64,000 nucleotides of DNA from a virus. Positions 1-7,544 of the stretch are shown here, piece by piece; position 1 is the stretch's first letter; each line of letters begins with the position of its first letter. Where the stretch lies: positions 1 to 64,000 of IMG/VR virus record IMGVR_UViG_3300027791_000013, one strand, 5' to 3'. The translations under genes and the position numbers were made by a program. A model generated the notes under the pieces. That model was not told the origin of the DNA. It saw only the letters and a program-made list of their open reading frames with translations, and made no database searches.

Positions 1-1302
1 CATGCTAATGGTCAGGTCTTTACTTTAACTCATGAAAAGTTTTTAAAGTTCTGTAAAAAGGAAGAGATAGCTATTAGTAAAGCTAACGTGCTATTTACTC
101 AAAAGTTTAAAGGGGTAATGCCTGAAATTTTAGATTACTATTATGATAAACGGGTTGTGGTGAAAACTAAATTAGGTAAACTTAAGAGAGAGTATTCAAA
201 GAGTAAGGTTAAAAATAAGGATCTTAAATTTGAAATTGATCAATTAGATGCAAAGCAGTTATGTATTAAAGTTTTAATTAATTCAATTTATGGTTACTTT
301 GGTAATAAGCATGCCCCTTTTGGTGATGATGATATTGCAGCTTCAATTACTTTAACTGGCCAGGCAGTTATTAAACAGTCTAACGAATTACTTAAAAGGT
401 ATATTAAAGAAAAAGCTAATGTTGAGGATGAAAAAACTCTTAATGATTGTATCATATATAACGATACGGATAGCAGTTATATTTCAGTTAAACCTTTAGT
501 TAAAGCAGGTTTAACTTTTACTGATGAAAATGGTAAGTTAACTCAAGCATTTCACGATGAGGTACAGAATATTGAAGACTTCTTAAATGATGAAATTAAA
601 GTATGGGGAATTAAAAACTTAAATTCTAAAGACTGTAGATTTATCTTTAAACGTGAGGTAATTGCTGATACTGGTATATTCTTACAGAAGAAACGGTATG
701 TTATGCATATTTTAGATGATGAGGGTATACCGATGGATAAGTATAAGTATACCGGGGTTGAAGTTGTAAGAAGTACAATGCCAGATGCTATTAAACCCCA
801 TGTTAAAGATATTATTGAAACGATGTTATCCACTCAAAGTCTTGCTGAAACGAATGCTGTACTAGATAAAGTTTATAAAATATTCATTGACTTACCAGTT
901 GAAGATATAACATTTGTATCTGGTTTAAAAGGTTATGAAAAGTATGCAGGACAATGTGATGATTGGAAGACTGCAAAAGGTATGCCTATACATGTTAAAG
1001 CTGCGTATTACCATAATATGTTGCTTAAAAAGTTTAATATTGAAAAGGAATATGAAACTATTAGTTCTGGTGATAAGGTTAGATATTTTTATTTGCAGCA
1101 ACCTAACCCTTACAATCTACCAAGTTTAGCATACAAGTATTATTATCCAGAAGAATTTAAAAAGATATTCCATGTTGATTATGATAAAATGTTTGAAAAA
1201 AATCTCTATGCAGTTATTGAAAGATTTTATGATAACGTTAAATGGGCTATTCAAAAGCCTGGTAATGCAGTCCAGACTAATTTATTCGATCTTTTAGGTT
1301 GA
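1..1302 (+). CDS. 43: DNA polymerase, family B (T4 gp43-like), 5'-truncated by window edge
   Basis: Replicative DNA polymerase. The frame is open from base 1, so only the C-terminal ~433 residues are present (T4 gp43 is ~900). The visible part holds palm motif B (KVLINSIYGYFGN) and the catalytic motif C YNDTDS, followed by the thumb. The extreme C-terminus, QTNLFDLLG, resembles the sliding-clamp-binding peptide at the end of T4/RB69 gp43, so it probably docks on the gp45 clamp encoded at 14569. The GTG at 88 is an internal codon, not the start. The N-terminal exonuclease domain lies outside the window. Identification is secure from motif order and the phage context. Confidence 0.95.
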   Translation, partial: HANGQVFTLTHEKFLKFCKKEEIAISKANVLFTQKFKGVMPEILDYYYDKRVVVKTKLGKLKREYSKSKVKNKDLKFEIDQLDAKQLCIKVLINSIYGYFGNKHAPFGDDDIAASITLTGQAVIKQSNELLKRYIKEKANVEDEKTLNDCIIYNDTDSSYISVKPLVKAGLTFTDENGKLTQAFHDEVQNIEDFLNDEIKVWGIKNLNSKDCRFIFKREVIADTGIFLQKKRYVMHILDDEGIPMDKYKYTGVEVVRSTMPDAIKPHVKDIIETMLSTQSLAETNAVLDKVYKIFIDLPVEDITFVSGLKGYEKYAGQCDDWKTAKGMPIHVKAAYYHNMLLKKFNIEKEYETISSGDKVRYFYLQQPNPYNLPSLAYKYYYPEEFKKIFHVDYDKMFEKNLYAVIERFYDNVKWAIQKPGNAVQTNLFDLLG

Positions 1303-1331
1303 TTTTTTAAAAAAATATATTAAAATATAGT

Positions 1332-1700
1332 ATGTCAGATAAGAAATATACTACATTTATTGATAACGCAGGCCGTGCAATTTTTGCTGAGCTTGAAAGT
1401 GAAACACCTGATAATTTGGTTGCTAAAAACCCGGTTATGATTACGGTTCAACAAGGAGAGAATGGTCAAATGGCCGTACAGTTGTTTCCACTATTCTTCC
1501 AAGAATTCGTTCAACCTTCAGAAGATGATTCTAGAGCAAATTACTTTACTTATTCAAAAAATAACATTGCTGTAGGTTCTAATTTCCAGATTGAAAGTCG
1601 TATTGCGGATCAATATGAAAAAATAGTTAACCCTGTTTTAGTACCAGCTGGTCAAACAGCAGGAGAAGAAGCTGAAGTTATTAAACTATTCGACGATTAG
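1332..1700 (+). CDS. hypothetical protein, 122 aa
   Basis: I do not recognise this protein. It is a soluble, acidic 122-residue product with no membrane segment. A central stretch is rich in hydrophobic and aromatic residues (VQLFPLFFQEFVQP), and the C-terminus is acidic. It begins 29 bp after the polymerase stop. No Shine-Dalgarno sequence is seen; the leader is AT-only (TATTAAAATATAGT before the ATG). A strong hairpin follows it. It probably belongs to the early/middle replication block. Confidence 0.75.
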   Translation: MSDKKYTTFIDNAGRAIFAELESETPDNLVAKNPVMITVQQGENGQMAVQLFPLFFQEFVQPSEDDSRANYFTYSKNNIAVGSNFQIESRIADQYEKIVNPVLVPAGQTAGEEAEVIKLFDD

Positions 1701-1727
1701 AAATAAAAAAAATATAAAATAAAAAAC

Positions 1728-1758
1728 AGCCTCTCATACCTAAAAAATATGAGAGGCT
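1728..1758 (-). terminator. hairpin, probable intrinsic terminator (better on the minus strand)
   Basis: A perfect 11-bp stem AGCCTCTCATA / TATGAGAGGCT with a 9-nt loop. On the plus strand only three T follow. On the minus strand the stem is followed by GTTTTTTATTTTA, a much better U-tract. It could therefore stop leftward transcripts, such as read-through from the antisense late gene at 6024-4744, and may be bidirectional. The 3' arm overlaps the first possible ATG (1749) of the next gene. Confidence 0.6.
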
Positions 1759-1766
1759 TTCCATGT

Positions 1767-1991
1767 ATGTCACCTCAAGAAATATTTGATTATAAATTAG
1801 GATGGAAATCTTATTCATTTTCTATACCGTTCCACTCGGACTGGGAAATGGAGTATAGGGATTACTGTAAAGATAATTTCAATAAATGGCAATGGGACAT
1901 TTTAAAATGGACGAACGTTTACGAGCATACTATGTTATTCGAAATGGTAAAAGATGCTGATAAATTTAAAGAATTTATTAGCAAACGATAA
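1767..1991 (+). CDS. small hypothetical protein (HSD-motif phage family), ~74 aa
   Basis: A short tryptophan- and tyrosine-rich protein with a core YKLGWKSY...FHSDWEMEYRDYC...WTNVYEHTMLFE. This resembles a small uncharacterised family I associate with T4-like cyanophages; function unknown. The ATG at 1749 lies inside the 3' arm of the terminator-like hairpin, so the in-frame ATG at 1767 is preferred; either is possible. Its 3' end (KFKEFISK) and downstream bases are echoed after the next gene at 2852-2896, suggesting that gene was inserted at or through this locus. Confidence 0.65.
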   Translation: MSPQEIFDYKLGWKSYSFSIPFHSDWEMEYRDYCKDNFNKWQWDILKWTNVYEHTMLFEMVKDADKFKEFISKR

Positions 1992-1997
1992 CATATA
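1954..1997 (+). repeat. imperfect direct repeat, left copy
   Basis: A 44-bp segment covering the last codons of the HSD-family gene plus its stop and leader. It matches 2852-2896 at about 36 of 44 positions with one indel; the shared core is TTTAAAGAATTTATT. The two copies bracket the UDP-glucose dehydrogenase gene. Confidence 0.7.
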
Positions 1998-2000
1998 TAA

Positions 2001-2858
2001 ATGAAAAGTAAAAAAATTAAAATAGGTGTGGTTGGGAATGGCTTCGTCGGTCACGCAATGACTTTACTTCGACCATCAATAGATGTATTAGTGTGGGATA
2101 TTATACCAGAAAAAAGAGACCCGCGTAACCTTAATATTGAAAAATTCGTAAAAGAATCTGAAATTATTTTTATTGCTGTACCAACTCCAATGAATAGTGA
2201 TGGTAGCGCAAATCTTGATATCGTTATCTCCGTTTGTAAAGAAATAAAATTAATAGATAAAGATAAACATATTGTATTACGATCAACAGTTCCACCTGGG
2301 ACTTCTGAAAAACTTAACGTCAACTTTATGCCAGAGTTTCTAACAGAAAAAAATTGGAAACAGGATTTTAAAAATTGTGATCAATGGATTCTTGGATCAT
2401 ACGATAATTTGCTTTTAAATAAAATAAAACTTATATTAGAAACTGCTTATAATTATGGGTCAATTATAAATTCTAACGTTATTAGTTGCGAACCTGGGGA
2501 AGCAGAAATGATAAAATACTTAAAGAATGTTTTTCTTAGTGTTAAAGTTGGTTTTTTTAACGAGCTTGAATCTATATGTTTAAGTGCTGGGCTTAACTAC
2601 GAAAATATTCGACAAATAGCAACGCAAGATAAACGTATTGGTGCTGGTCATACAATGGTACCAGGACCCGACGGTAAGCGAGGCTTTGGAGGGACGTGTT
2701 TTCCTAAAGATACTAATGCTTTGGCAAGCTTTGGAAAAAATAAAGGTATTGAGACTCCTATCTTAAACGCAGTCATAAAAAGAAATGAAAAAATTGATAG
2801 ACCTGAACAAGATTGGAAAGCAGATCAAGGCCGGGCAGTAATGAATAAAATATGCTAG
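2001..2858 (+). CDS. UDP-glucose/GDP-mannose 6-dehydrogenase-like protein, short form
   Basis: NAD-dependent nucleotide-sugar dehydrogenase, which in the family oxidises UDP-glucose C6 to UDP-glucuronate through a cysteine thiohemiacetal. Visible features are the N-terminal Rossmann motif GVVGNGFVGHA (residues 9-19), VPTP, STVPPGT, PEFLTE, and the catalytic-cysteine motif GFGGTCFPKD with Cys233. At 285 aa it lacks most of the C-terminal NDP-sugar-binding Rossmann domain of typical 390-450-aa enzymes. It begins 9 nt after the previous stop with an AT-only leader. Direct repeats flank it, a sign of insertion. It is the first of three dispersed sugar-gene blocks in this window. Confidence 0.88.
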   Translation: MKSKKIKIGVVGNGFVGHAMTLLRPSIDVLVWDIIPEKRDPRNLNIEKFVKESEIIFIAVPTPMNSDGSANLDIVISVCKEIKLIDKDKHIVLRSTVPPGTSEKLNVNFMPEFLTEKNWKQDFKNCDQWILGSYDNLLLNKIKLILETAYNYGSIINSNVISCEPGEAEMIKYLKNVFLSVKVGFFNELESICLSAGLNYENIRQIATQDKRIGAGHTMVPGPDGKRGFGGTCFPKDTNALASFGKNKGIETPILNAVIKRNEKIDRPEQDWKADQGRAVMNKIC

Positions 2859-2896
2859 TAAGTTTAAAGAATTTATTGATAAATGATAATCATATA
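2852..2896 (+). repeat. imperfect direct repeat, right copy (gene-end remnant)
   Basis: This 45-bp segment matches 1954-1997. Read in frame it still encodes a KFKEFIDK-stop remnant of the HSD-family gene end, but no intact gene precedes it. It overlaps the last bases of the dehydrogenase gene. Confidence 0.7.
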
Positions 2897-2897
2897 C

Positions 2898-2910
2898 TAT
2901 AATAGTATAT
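2898..2910 (+). promoter_or_regulatory. TATAAT box directly upstream of uvsX
   Basis: TATAAT at 2898-2903 followed by 7 nt and the ATG at 2911. The spacing would place the transcription start at or next to the start codon. No Shine-Dalgarno is present. Confidence 0.55.
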
Positions 2911-4014
2911 ATGAGTAAAGAAATTGATGATGTATTATCTATAATTGATAAATCTAACCCGTACGCCTCGTTTTTAAATGAGAGCGCTCTAAGTAATATA
3001 GATGGTTGGATAGATACTGGCTCTATGGTACTAAATGGTATTGTATCAGGTTCATTATTTGGTGGTATACCAAAAAATAGAATGACTCTATTAGCTGGTC
3101 CTAGTATGACCGGTAAGAGTTTTATATTGCAAAAGATTTTAGCCAATGCTCAGAAAGAAGGATTAACTCCAGTTATTTTTGATAGTGAAAATGCTATTGA
3201 TAAAGATGGAGCAGAAGCATTAGGTCTGGATGTTAGTAAGGTAAAATATGTACCCGTTTTTAGTATTGAAGAATGTCGTAATACTATTTTTGATTTCTTA
3301 ACTAAAGTAAAGGAAAAGGGTCAAGAAGGTAAGTTTATTATTGCTATTGATTCTTTAGGTAATATGGAAAGTCAATTGCAGATTAATCGTCAGATAAAAG
3401 GTAATGTAAGTGCTGATATGGGTAGTAGAGCTAAAGCTATGAAATCTTTATTACGGACCTTAACTCAGTTATCCGGATTAACTAAAACTACTATTCTAGC
3501 TACTAATCATATCTATGAAGACCCGTCAGCGATGTTTCCTTCGTTGGTAAAGGCAATGCCAGGTGGTACTGCTACTGTTTATCTTCCATCAGTTACTATT
3601 CAATTAGCTCGTAAGCCAGTTAAAGAAGATAAGAATACAGATGGTAAGTTAGCTGTAGGTCAGAAGAATTATTCAGGCGTTATACTTAGAGCTTTAACTG
3701 TTAAAAATAGATTTGTTAAGCAATACTTGCAAGGTGAAATGTATCTATCTTTTGATAAAGGTTTAAACAAGTATTATGGTTTATTAGATCTTGCAGTAGG
3801 TTTAGGAGCAGTAATACAAACTGGTTCAACTTATACTTTACCAGATGGTAAGAAACTTGGTTATTATAGTAAATGGAAAGATGATACAGAATTATGGGAC
3901 AATACTATTATACCTGTCGTGGAAGAAAAAATTAAACAAGAATGGAAATACAGTAATAAATCTGATGAAGATGAAATTATACCAGACGAAGTAAACGATG
4001 AAGAAGAAGAATAA
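2911..4014 (+). CDS. uvsX: UvsX, RecA-like recombinase
   Basis: Strand-exchange ATPase that forms filaments on ssDNA for recombination-dependent replication and repair. Walker A is GPSMTGKS (residues 63-70). Walker B follows as IIAIDSLGNM, and a DNA-binding/L2-like segment follows with GSRAKAMKSLLRTL. The C-terminus is acidic (ending DEVNDEEEE), as in T4 UvsX. The length of 367 aa is close to T4 UvsX (~391). The gene has its own TATAAT box and overlaps queC by 17 bp, so the two are probably co-expressed. Confidence 0.93.
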   Translation: MSKEIDDVLSIIDKSNPYASFLNESALSNIDGWIDTGSMVLNGIVSGSLFGGIPKNRMTLLAGPSMTGKSFILQKILANAQKEGLTPVIFDSENAIDKDGAEALGLDVSKVKYVPVFSIEECRNTIFDFLTKVKEKGQEGKFIIAIDSLGNMESQLQINRQIKGNVSADMGSRAKAMKSLLRTLTQLSGLTKTTILATNHIYEDPSAMFPSLVKAMPGGTATVYLPSVTIQLARKPVKEDKNTDGKLAVGQKNYSGVILRALTVKNRFVKQYLQGEMYLSFDKGLNKYYGLLDLAVGLGAVIQTGSTYTLPDGKKLGYYSKWKDDTELWDNTIIPVVEEKIKQEWKYSNKSDEDEIIPDEVNDEEEE

Positions 4015-4747
4015 AATAGTTATAACCTTATCTGGTGGAATGGATTCATCTGTTTTACTCTATAAGGCAGCCGAACAGTATAATGAAGTGCATACTGTAA
4101 CATTTAATTACGGTCAACGTCATAGTAAAGAGTTAGAAGCAGCTGAAAAGCAATTAGCTAACGCTAAATTTAATTATACAAATGTTAAGTTTACTAATAA
4201 ATTATTAGATGTTACTTATATTAAGGATATAGCTGATACATCTTCTCTTACTAATGATAATATAGATACACCTGACGTAAAAGATATAATGGGTGAGGCT
4301 CAACCTAAATCATATGTACCATTCCGTAATTTAATGTTTTTAAGCATATTGTTATCATATGCAGAAAAAATGGAAGCTGAGGAAGTATGGTATGGTGCAG
4401 CAGAAGCTGATAGTCTTGCTGGTTATTGGGATGGTTCAGTGCAATTTGTCGATAAAATGAATCAGATTTGTCTATTAAACCGTGAAGTAGATGTAAGGGT
4501 AAGAGCTCCTCTTCTTAAGATGAGTAAAAAAGAGATTATTTTAAATGGTGTTGAGCTTGGAGTCAATTTTACTGATACATATACATGTTATTCTGGTGAA
4601 TATCCATGTGATGCTAATAGTGCAAGTAGTGCTCTTAGGTTGAAAGGTTTTTTAGACGCAGGATTACAAGATCCGTTACGTTATAAACAGCAAGATAAGT
4701 TAGATTCGGTTTATAGAGATAATAATTGTAAATCTATAATATATTAA
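3998..4747 (+). CDS. queC: QueC-like 7-cyano-7-deazaguanine (preQ0) synthase
   Basis: ATP-dependent enzyme of the PP-loop family that makes preQ0 from carboxy-deazaguanine. In some phages it serves deazaguanine DNA hypermodification. The PP-loop SGGMDSS is at residues 12-18, with YGQRHSKEL, VPFRN, and the C-terminal region ending ALRLKGFLDAGLQDP as in QueC. The usual zinc motif C-x(n)-CGxCxxC is degenerate: Cys197 and Cys204 are kept, but the next two cysteines are Asn207 and Ser210. Length 249 aa is slightly longer than usual. A class II amidotransferase gene lies nearby at 6072, the partner domain of Gat-QueC fusions. The stop interlocks with the antisense gene at 4744. Confidence 0.88.
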   Translation: MKKKNKIVITLSGGMDSSVLLYKAAEQYNEVHTVTFNYGQRHSKELEAAEKQLANAKFNYTNVKFTNKLLDVTYIKDIADTSSLTNDNIDTPDVKDIMGEAQPKSYVPFRNLMFLSILLSYAEKMEAEEVWYGAAEADSLAGYWDGSVQFVDKMNQICLLNREVDVRVRAPLLKMSKKEIILNGVELGVNFTDTYTCYSGEYPCDANSASSALRLKGFLDAGLQDPLRYKQQDKLDSVYRDNNCKSIIY

Positions 4748-6024
4748 TAACCGTGTCTATTCATTCTTTCTTGAGAATGAGCATTTTGCATTTTTTGCCT
4801 GTGTTGATTGATCAAGTAGTTATTAATATCTTGTTGAGACATTGCAACTTGCTCTTCTTCTTCAGATTCTGACGGTTTCTTTTTTCTAAGCTTACCTGTT
4901 ATTGGGCATCTTTCTTCTCCTTCATCAGGTGCCTCATCAGGTTCCATTTCACCCATTTGATCATCATCAGGTGCCTCATCAGGTTCATATTGGTCATTAT
5001 CGTCTTGTTCGTCTTTAGGTAAAATCTTTTTCATTAAATGACTACCAACAGCACCAGCTGCCCCGACTGCAATCCCAGTTCCTAAGATAGGTAATATATT
5101 ATCTTCTGCAGGTTCGTCTTCATCTTCATAATGATCTGCAACTGCTCTTGCATGAGATTGACCAGCCCTTTCTTGCTCTTTCTTCATTGCTTTAGCAATA
5201 GCTACCCCTCTTGATCTTTCATATGAAGAAATCTCACCATCATCATTTAAATCTGATTTTTCTTTATCAATTTCTTCACCTTCTGGAACACCAACACCAT
5301 CTTGACGGCTCATATAACTAACAGCGTCGATTGCATTTGACATACCATCTTCTTCACCTTCTGGAAAATCAGCAACTAATTTTTCTCTATTACCCATTTC
5401 TATTTCTCCACCAAATTTATCAACTTTTTCTGTTTCACTTGGTTTAACAATAACAACTGAAACAATATCATCTTTAGATATATCATCTAAATTAAGTTTT
5501 TGACCTTTAAAAGAATTAAGAGTAACTCTATATTTTAAACCATCGCTTACTACTGTATATAAATCATTTTCACCAACACCACCTTCAGATTTTAAGGTGG
5601 TATCCCCTCCAAGATTTAATTGTAAAGTTTCAAAACCTGTATCACCTTTCTTAAGACCTTCTTTTGCTGCGCCTCTTGCTCTTGTTGTAATTTGAACATC
5701 TGGTCTTGTAGCTAATGGTTTAGAAACATTGGCCATAATATTAATAGCATTTTGAATATTATCATCAGTTAAATCTTCTAAATCTAATTCAGGATTTTCT
5801 TTTTGTAAGTATCTAATTACCTTGGTAGCAAAGTATCTAGGGGTCATTGTACCTTTAAGATCTCTAATATCTTCCATACCCATTAGTTTTGCTCTTAACG
5901 GATCAGCAATTTTCTTACCTCTTGCTTCTTGGACCAAATCATCGTCCCCTTCATGCATACCTTGCATATATTGAGAAGCACTTTCGTTAATAATTTTTTT
6001 GTTACCCCAGTTATGTAAATTCAT
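4744..6024 (-). CDS. acidic late protein with EF-hand loop, 426 aa
   Basis: Family not recognised. From the N-terminus: a short peptide with INE-S at residues 12-15, reminiscent of a T4 prohead protease site; a mixed domain (40-210); and a canonical EF-hand calcium loop DLNDDGEISSYE (258-269). A glycine/alanine-rich hydrophobic helix (about 309-334) could be a membrane segment. The tail is very acidic with two PDEAPD repeats and CPITGKLRKKK. A late box, AATAAATA, ends 5 nt before the ATG, so it is probably a virion or assembly protein expressed late. It is antisense between queC and the amidotransferase and overlaps queC by 4 nt. Confidence 0.8.
   Translation of the reverse strand: MNLHNWGNKKIINESASQYMQGMHEGDDDLVQEARGKKIADPLRAKLMGMEDIRDLKGTMTPRYFATKVIRYLQKENPELDLEDLTDDNIQNAINIMANVSKPLATRPDVQITTRARGAAKEGLKKGDTGFETLQLNLGGDTTLKSEGGVGENDLYTVVSDGLKYRVTLNSFKGQKLNLDDISKDDIVSVVIVKPSETEKVDKFGGEIEMGNREKLVADFPEGEEDGMSNAIDAVSYMSRQDGVGVPEGEEIDKEKSDLNDDGEISSYERSRGVAIAKAMKKEQERAGQSHARAVADHYEDEDEPAEDNILPILGTGIAVGAAGAVGSHLMKKILPKDEQDDNDQYEPDEAPDDDQMGEMEPDEAPDEGEERCPITGKLRKKKPSESEEEEQVAMSQQDINNYLINQHRQKMQNAHSQERMNRHGY
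4922..4986. repeat. two copies of a 23-bp direct repeat inside the EF-hand gene
   Basis: TCATCAGGTGCCTCATCAGG followed by TTC occurs at 4922-4944 and again at 4964-4986. It encodes the duplicated acidic PDEAPD tail segment of the antisense gene. Confidence 0.8.
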
Positions 6025-6071
6025 AATAATATTTATTGATTATTGTTAAGTTTTATACTATAATATATTAT
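6025..6071. promoter_or_regulatory. divergent promoter region: late box (-) and TATAAT box (+)
   Basis: The minus-strand late box AATAAATA (complement of 6030-6037) ends 5 nt before the ATG of the EF-hand gene. On plus, TATAAT at 6059-6064 stands 7 nt before the ATG at 6072. An early-type and a late-type promoter thus sit back to back in 47 bp. Confidence 0.55.
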
Positions 6072-6743
6072 ATGTGTGGTATATATTGTAGCAATGATTT
6101 AAGTACATTTGAAATATTAGAGGAAGCTAATAGAAAACGTGGTAATTTTTCTACTGGTATATTTTATTGTTATAATAAAGCTAATTATAATATAATCCAA
6201 GAAAAAGGTAATATAAACTGGAATAAGACAAAAATACCACATCAAAAAGGACATTTATATTTGGGTCATAATCAGGCTCCTACTGAAACCGGTAGAGGTT
6301 GGCAAGAGGAAACGTCTCATCCATTTTGGGTAGGTGATTGGATAGTAGCTCATAATGGAGTATTAACTAATTCTAATGAATTAATTGATGAGTTTATACC
6401 AATGCATGATAACCCTGTAGATAGTAGTATAATACCAGCATTATTAGATGAATTTGAGTATACTCACGGTCCTTGTGAAGATGCTGAAACAGAAGTACAA
6501 AATATATTGTATACTATTGAAAAACTTAAAGGTACATTTGCTTTATGGATAGTTAACATTAAAACAATGAATATATACATAGCAAGACAAGGTAGTACAT
6601 TGTTTTACAAAGATAGTAATATATCATCTATTAGAGGTTGTGATTATAAAGAGATAAGTCAAGGTATACTTTATAATTTTTCATATGAAGGTCTAACTGA
6701 AATAGATAGCTTTGTATATGATAGCCCATTTTTAACATTATGA
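6072..6743 (+). CDS. class II glutamine amidotransferase (Gat domain protein)
   Basis: An N-terminal-nucleophile amidotransferase that releases ammonia from glutamine. The ATG at 6072 is chosen because it gives Met-Cys-Gly-Ile, placing the catalytic Cys at position 2; the upstream TTG at 6036 would bury it. Further motifs are GHNQAPT and the oxyanion-hole HNG in AHNGVLTNSNEL. The Arg usual in GHxR is Gln here. At 224 aa it is a stand-alone Gat domain with no synthase partner fused. QueC lies 1.3 kb upstream, so it may act with QueC to amidate preQ0, as proposed for Gat-QueC fusions; a GlmS-like or other role is also possible. It overlaps the next gene by 4 nt (ATGA). Confidence 0.85.
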   Translation: MCGIYCSNDLSTFEILEEANRKRGNFSTGIFYCYNKANYNIIQEKGNINWNKTKIPHQKGHLYLGHNQAPTETGRGWQEETSHPFWVGDWIVAHNGVLTNSNELIDEFIPMHDNPVDSSIIPALLDEFEYTHGPCEDAETEVQNILYTIEKLKGTFALWIVNIKTMNIYIARQGSTLFYKDSNISSIRGCDYKEISQGILYNFSYEGLTEIDSFVYDSPFLTL

Positions 6744-7213
6744 ATATAAATTACGTTACGGTTAGTGAATTGGGTGAAGTAGATAAGTTAAGATTTATAA
6801 AATTTATCTACGATAACACCGATTCCTATATTTTAAACACATTTGGCCATACTTGGTCAAGTAGAAATTGGTGGGAGGAATACCCTATAGAGGTTTGTAC
6901 AGATGACAGTGGTAAAGTACTAGGTTTACATGCATATACAGTTAATACTAAAGCAGAAAATACATTAAAAACGTATTATATAGTTACATCAAAATATAAT
7001 AGAGGTAACGGACTCGCTAAATTATTAATTAAAAATGCGTTATATAAACATAAGGATAATATTAAATTTTATTATGTGAATTCAGATGTAAAAAGTGACG
7101 GGGCTATTTTTTATAAAAAATGGTTAGGTAATAACTATATCACCGAGGATAACGATTTCAATTCACAAGATGTAATTTTTAAGGAACCTATTTATAATAT
7201 TATTGATGAGTAA
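6740..7213 (+). CDS. GNAT-family N-acetyltransferase
   Basis: Acyl-CoA-dependent acetyltransferase of unknown substrate. Motif A, the pyrophosphate-binding loop YNRGNGLAKLL (pattern R/Q-x-x-G-x-G/A), is about residues 92-102, after a central beta strand TYYIVTSK. A C-terminal FYVNSD...AIFYKKWLG resembles motif B of GNATs. At 157 aa it has the normal length. The ATG lies in an ATGA overlap with the amidotransferase stop, so the two are translationally coupled. The target could be an amino sugar, a nucleotide or a protein; the sequence does not say. Confidence 0.8.
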   Translation: MNINYVTVSELGEVDKLRFIKFIYDNTDSYILNTFGHTWSSRNWWEEYPIEVCTDDSGKVLGLHAYTVNTKAENTLKTYYIVTSKYNRGNGLAKLLIKNALYKHKDNIKFYYVNSDVKSDGAIFYKKWLGNNYITEDNDFNSQDVIFKEPIYNIIDE

Positions 7214-7544
7214 ACTGAAGACAACTGGTAAACCTCGTCAGTTTGATACTGGCGCACAACGAGATAATGCTGATAATAAACTAAGAATGAGTTTAGTACC
7301 TCATGCAGCTTTAAACGGTGTAATGTTGAGGTATATTCAAGGAGCTGATACCTATGGTGAGAATAATTGGAAGAAAGGCATGAAGCATTCAGTTTTATAT
7401 GATAGTACTATGAGACATTTAATGCAAGACTTTACCGGAGATGATAGTGAAGATCATTTAAGTGCTGCTTTATGGAATATTATGGGTATGATCTGGAATA
7501 GAGACCATAAACCTGAAATGGATGATAGAAAAGAATATGAGTAA
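7206..7544 (+). CDS. DUF5664 / dATP-dGTP diphosphohydrolase (MazZ-like) family protein
   Basis: The pattern FDTGAQRD (residues 13-20), GADTYGENNW (46-55) and EDHLSAALWNIM matches the phage DUF5664 family, which includes dATP/dGTP diphosphohydrolases that trim purine dNTP pools. The ATG at 7206 is preferred over the TTG at 7203: it forms an ATGAGTAA overlap with the GNAT stop, the same junction type as with the following gene. No PurZ-type adenylosuccinate synthase is visible in the window, so a 2-aminoadenine pathway is not implied. Confidence 0.8.
   Translation: MSKLKTTGKPRQFDTGAQRDNADNKLRMSLVPHAALNGVMLRYIQGADTYGENNWKKGMKHSVLYDSTMRHLMQDFTGDDSEDHLSAALWNIMGMIWNRDHKPEMDDRKEYE

Noticed and set aside
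552-833. Open frame on minus within the polymerase gene (93 codons)
   Set aside because: It lies entirely inside gene 43, has no box or leader, and its low-complexity Ile/Ser composition is typical of an antisense shadow.
4922-5000. Repeated GGTGCCTCATCAGG units considered as a possible CRISPR or iteron
   Set aside because: Only two copies, inside coding sequence for an acidic repeat; no spacers or regular array.
6036-6071. TTG start adding 12 residues to the amidotransferase
   Set aside because: It would bury the catalytic Cys that must follow the initiator Met; the ATG at 6072 also has the TATAAT box 7 nt upstream.
7206-7544. MazZ-like protein taken as evidence of a Z-genome (2-aminoadenine)
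   Set aside because: DUF5664 occurs widely without PurZ, and no PurZ-like gene is in the window.
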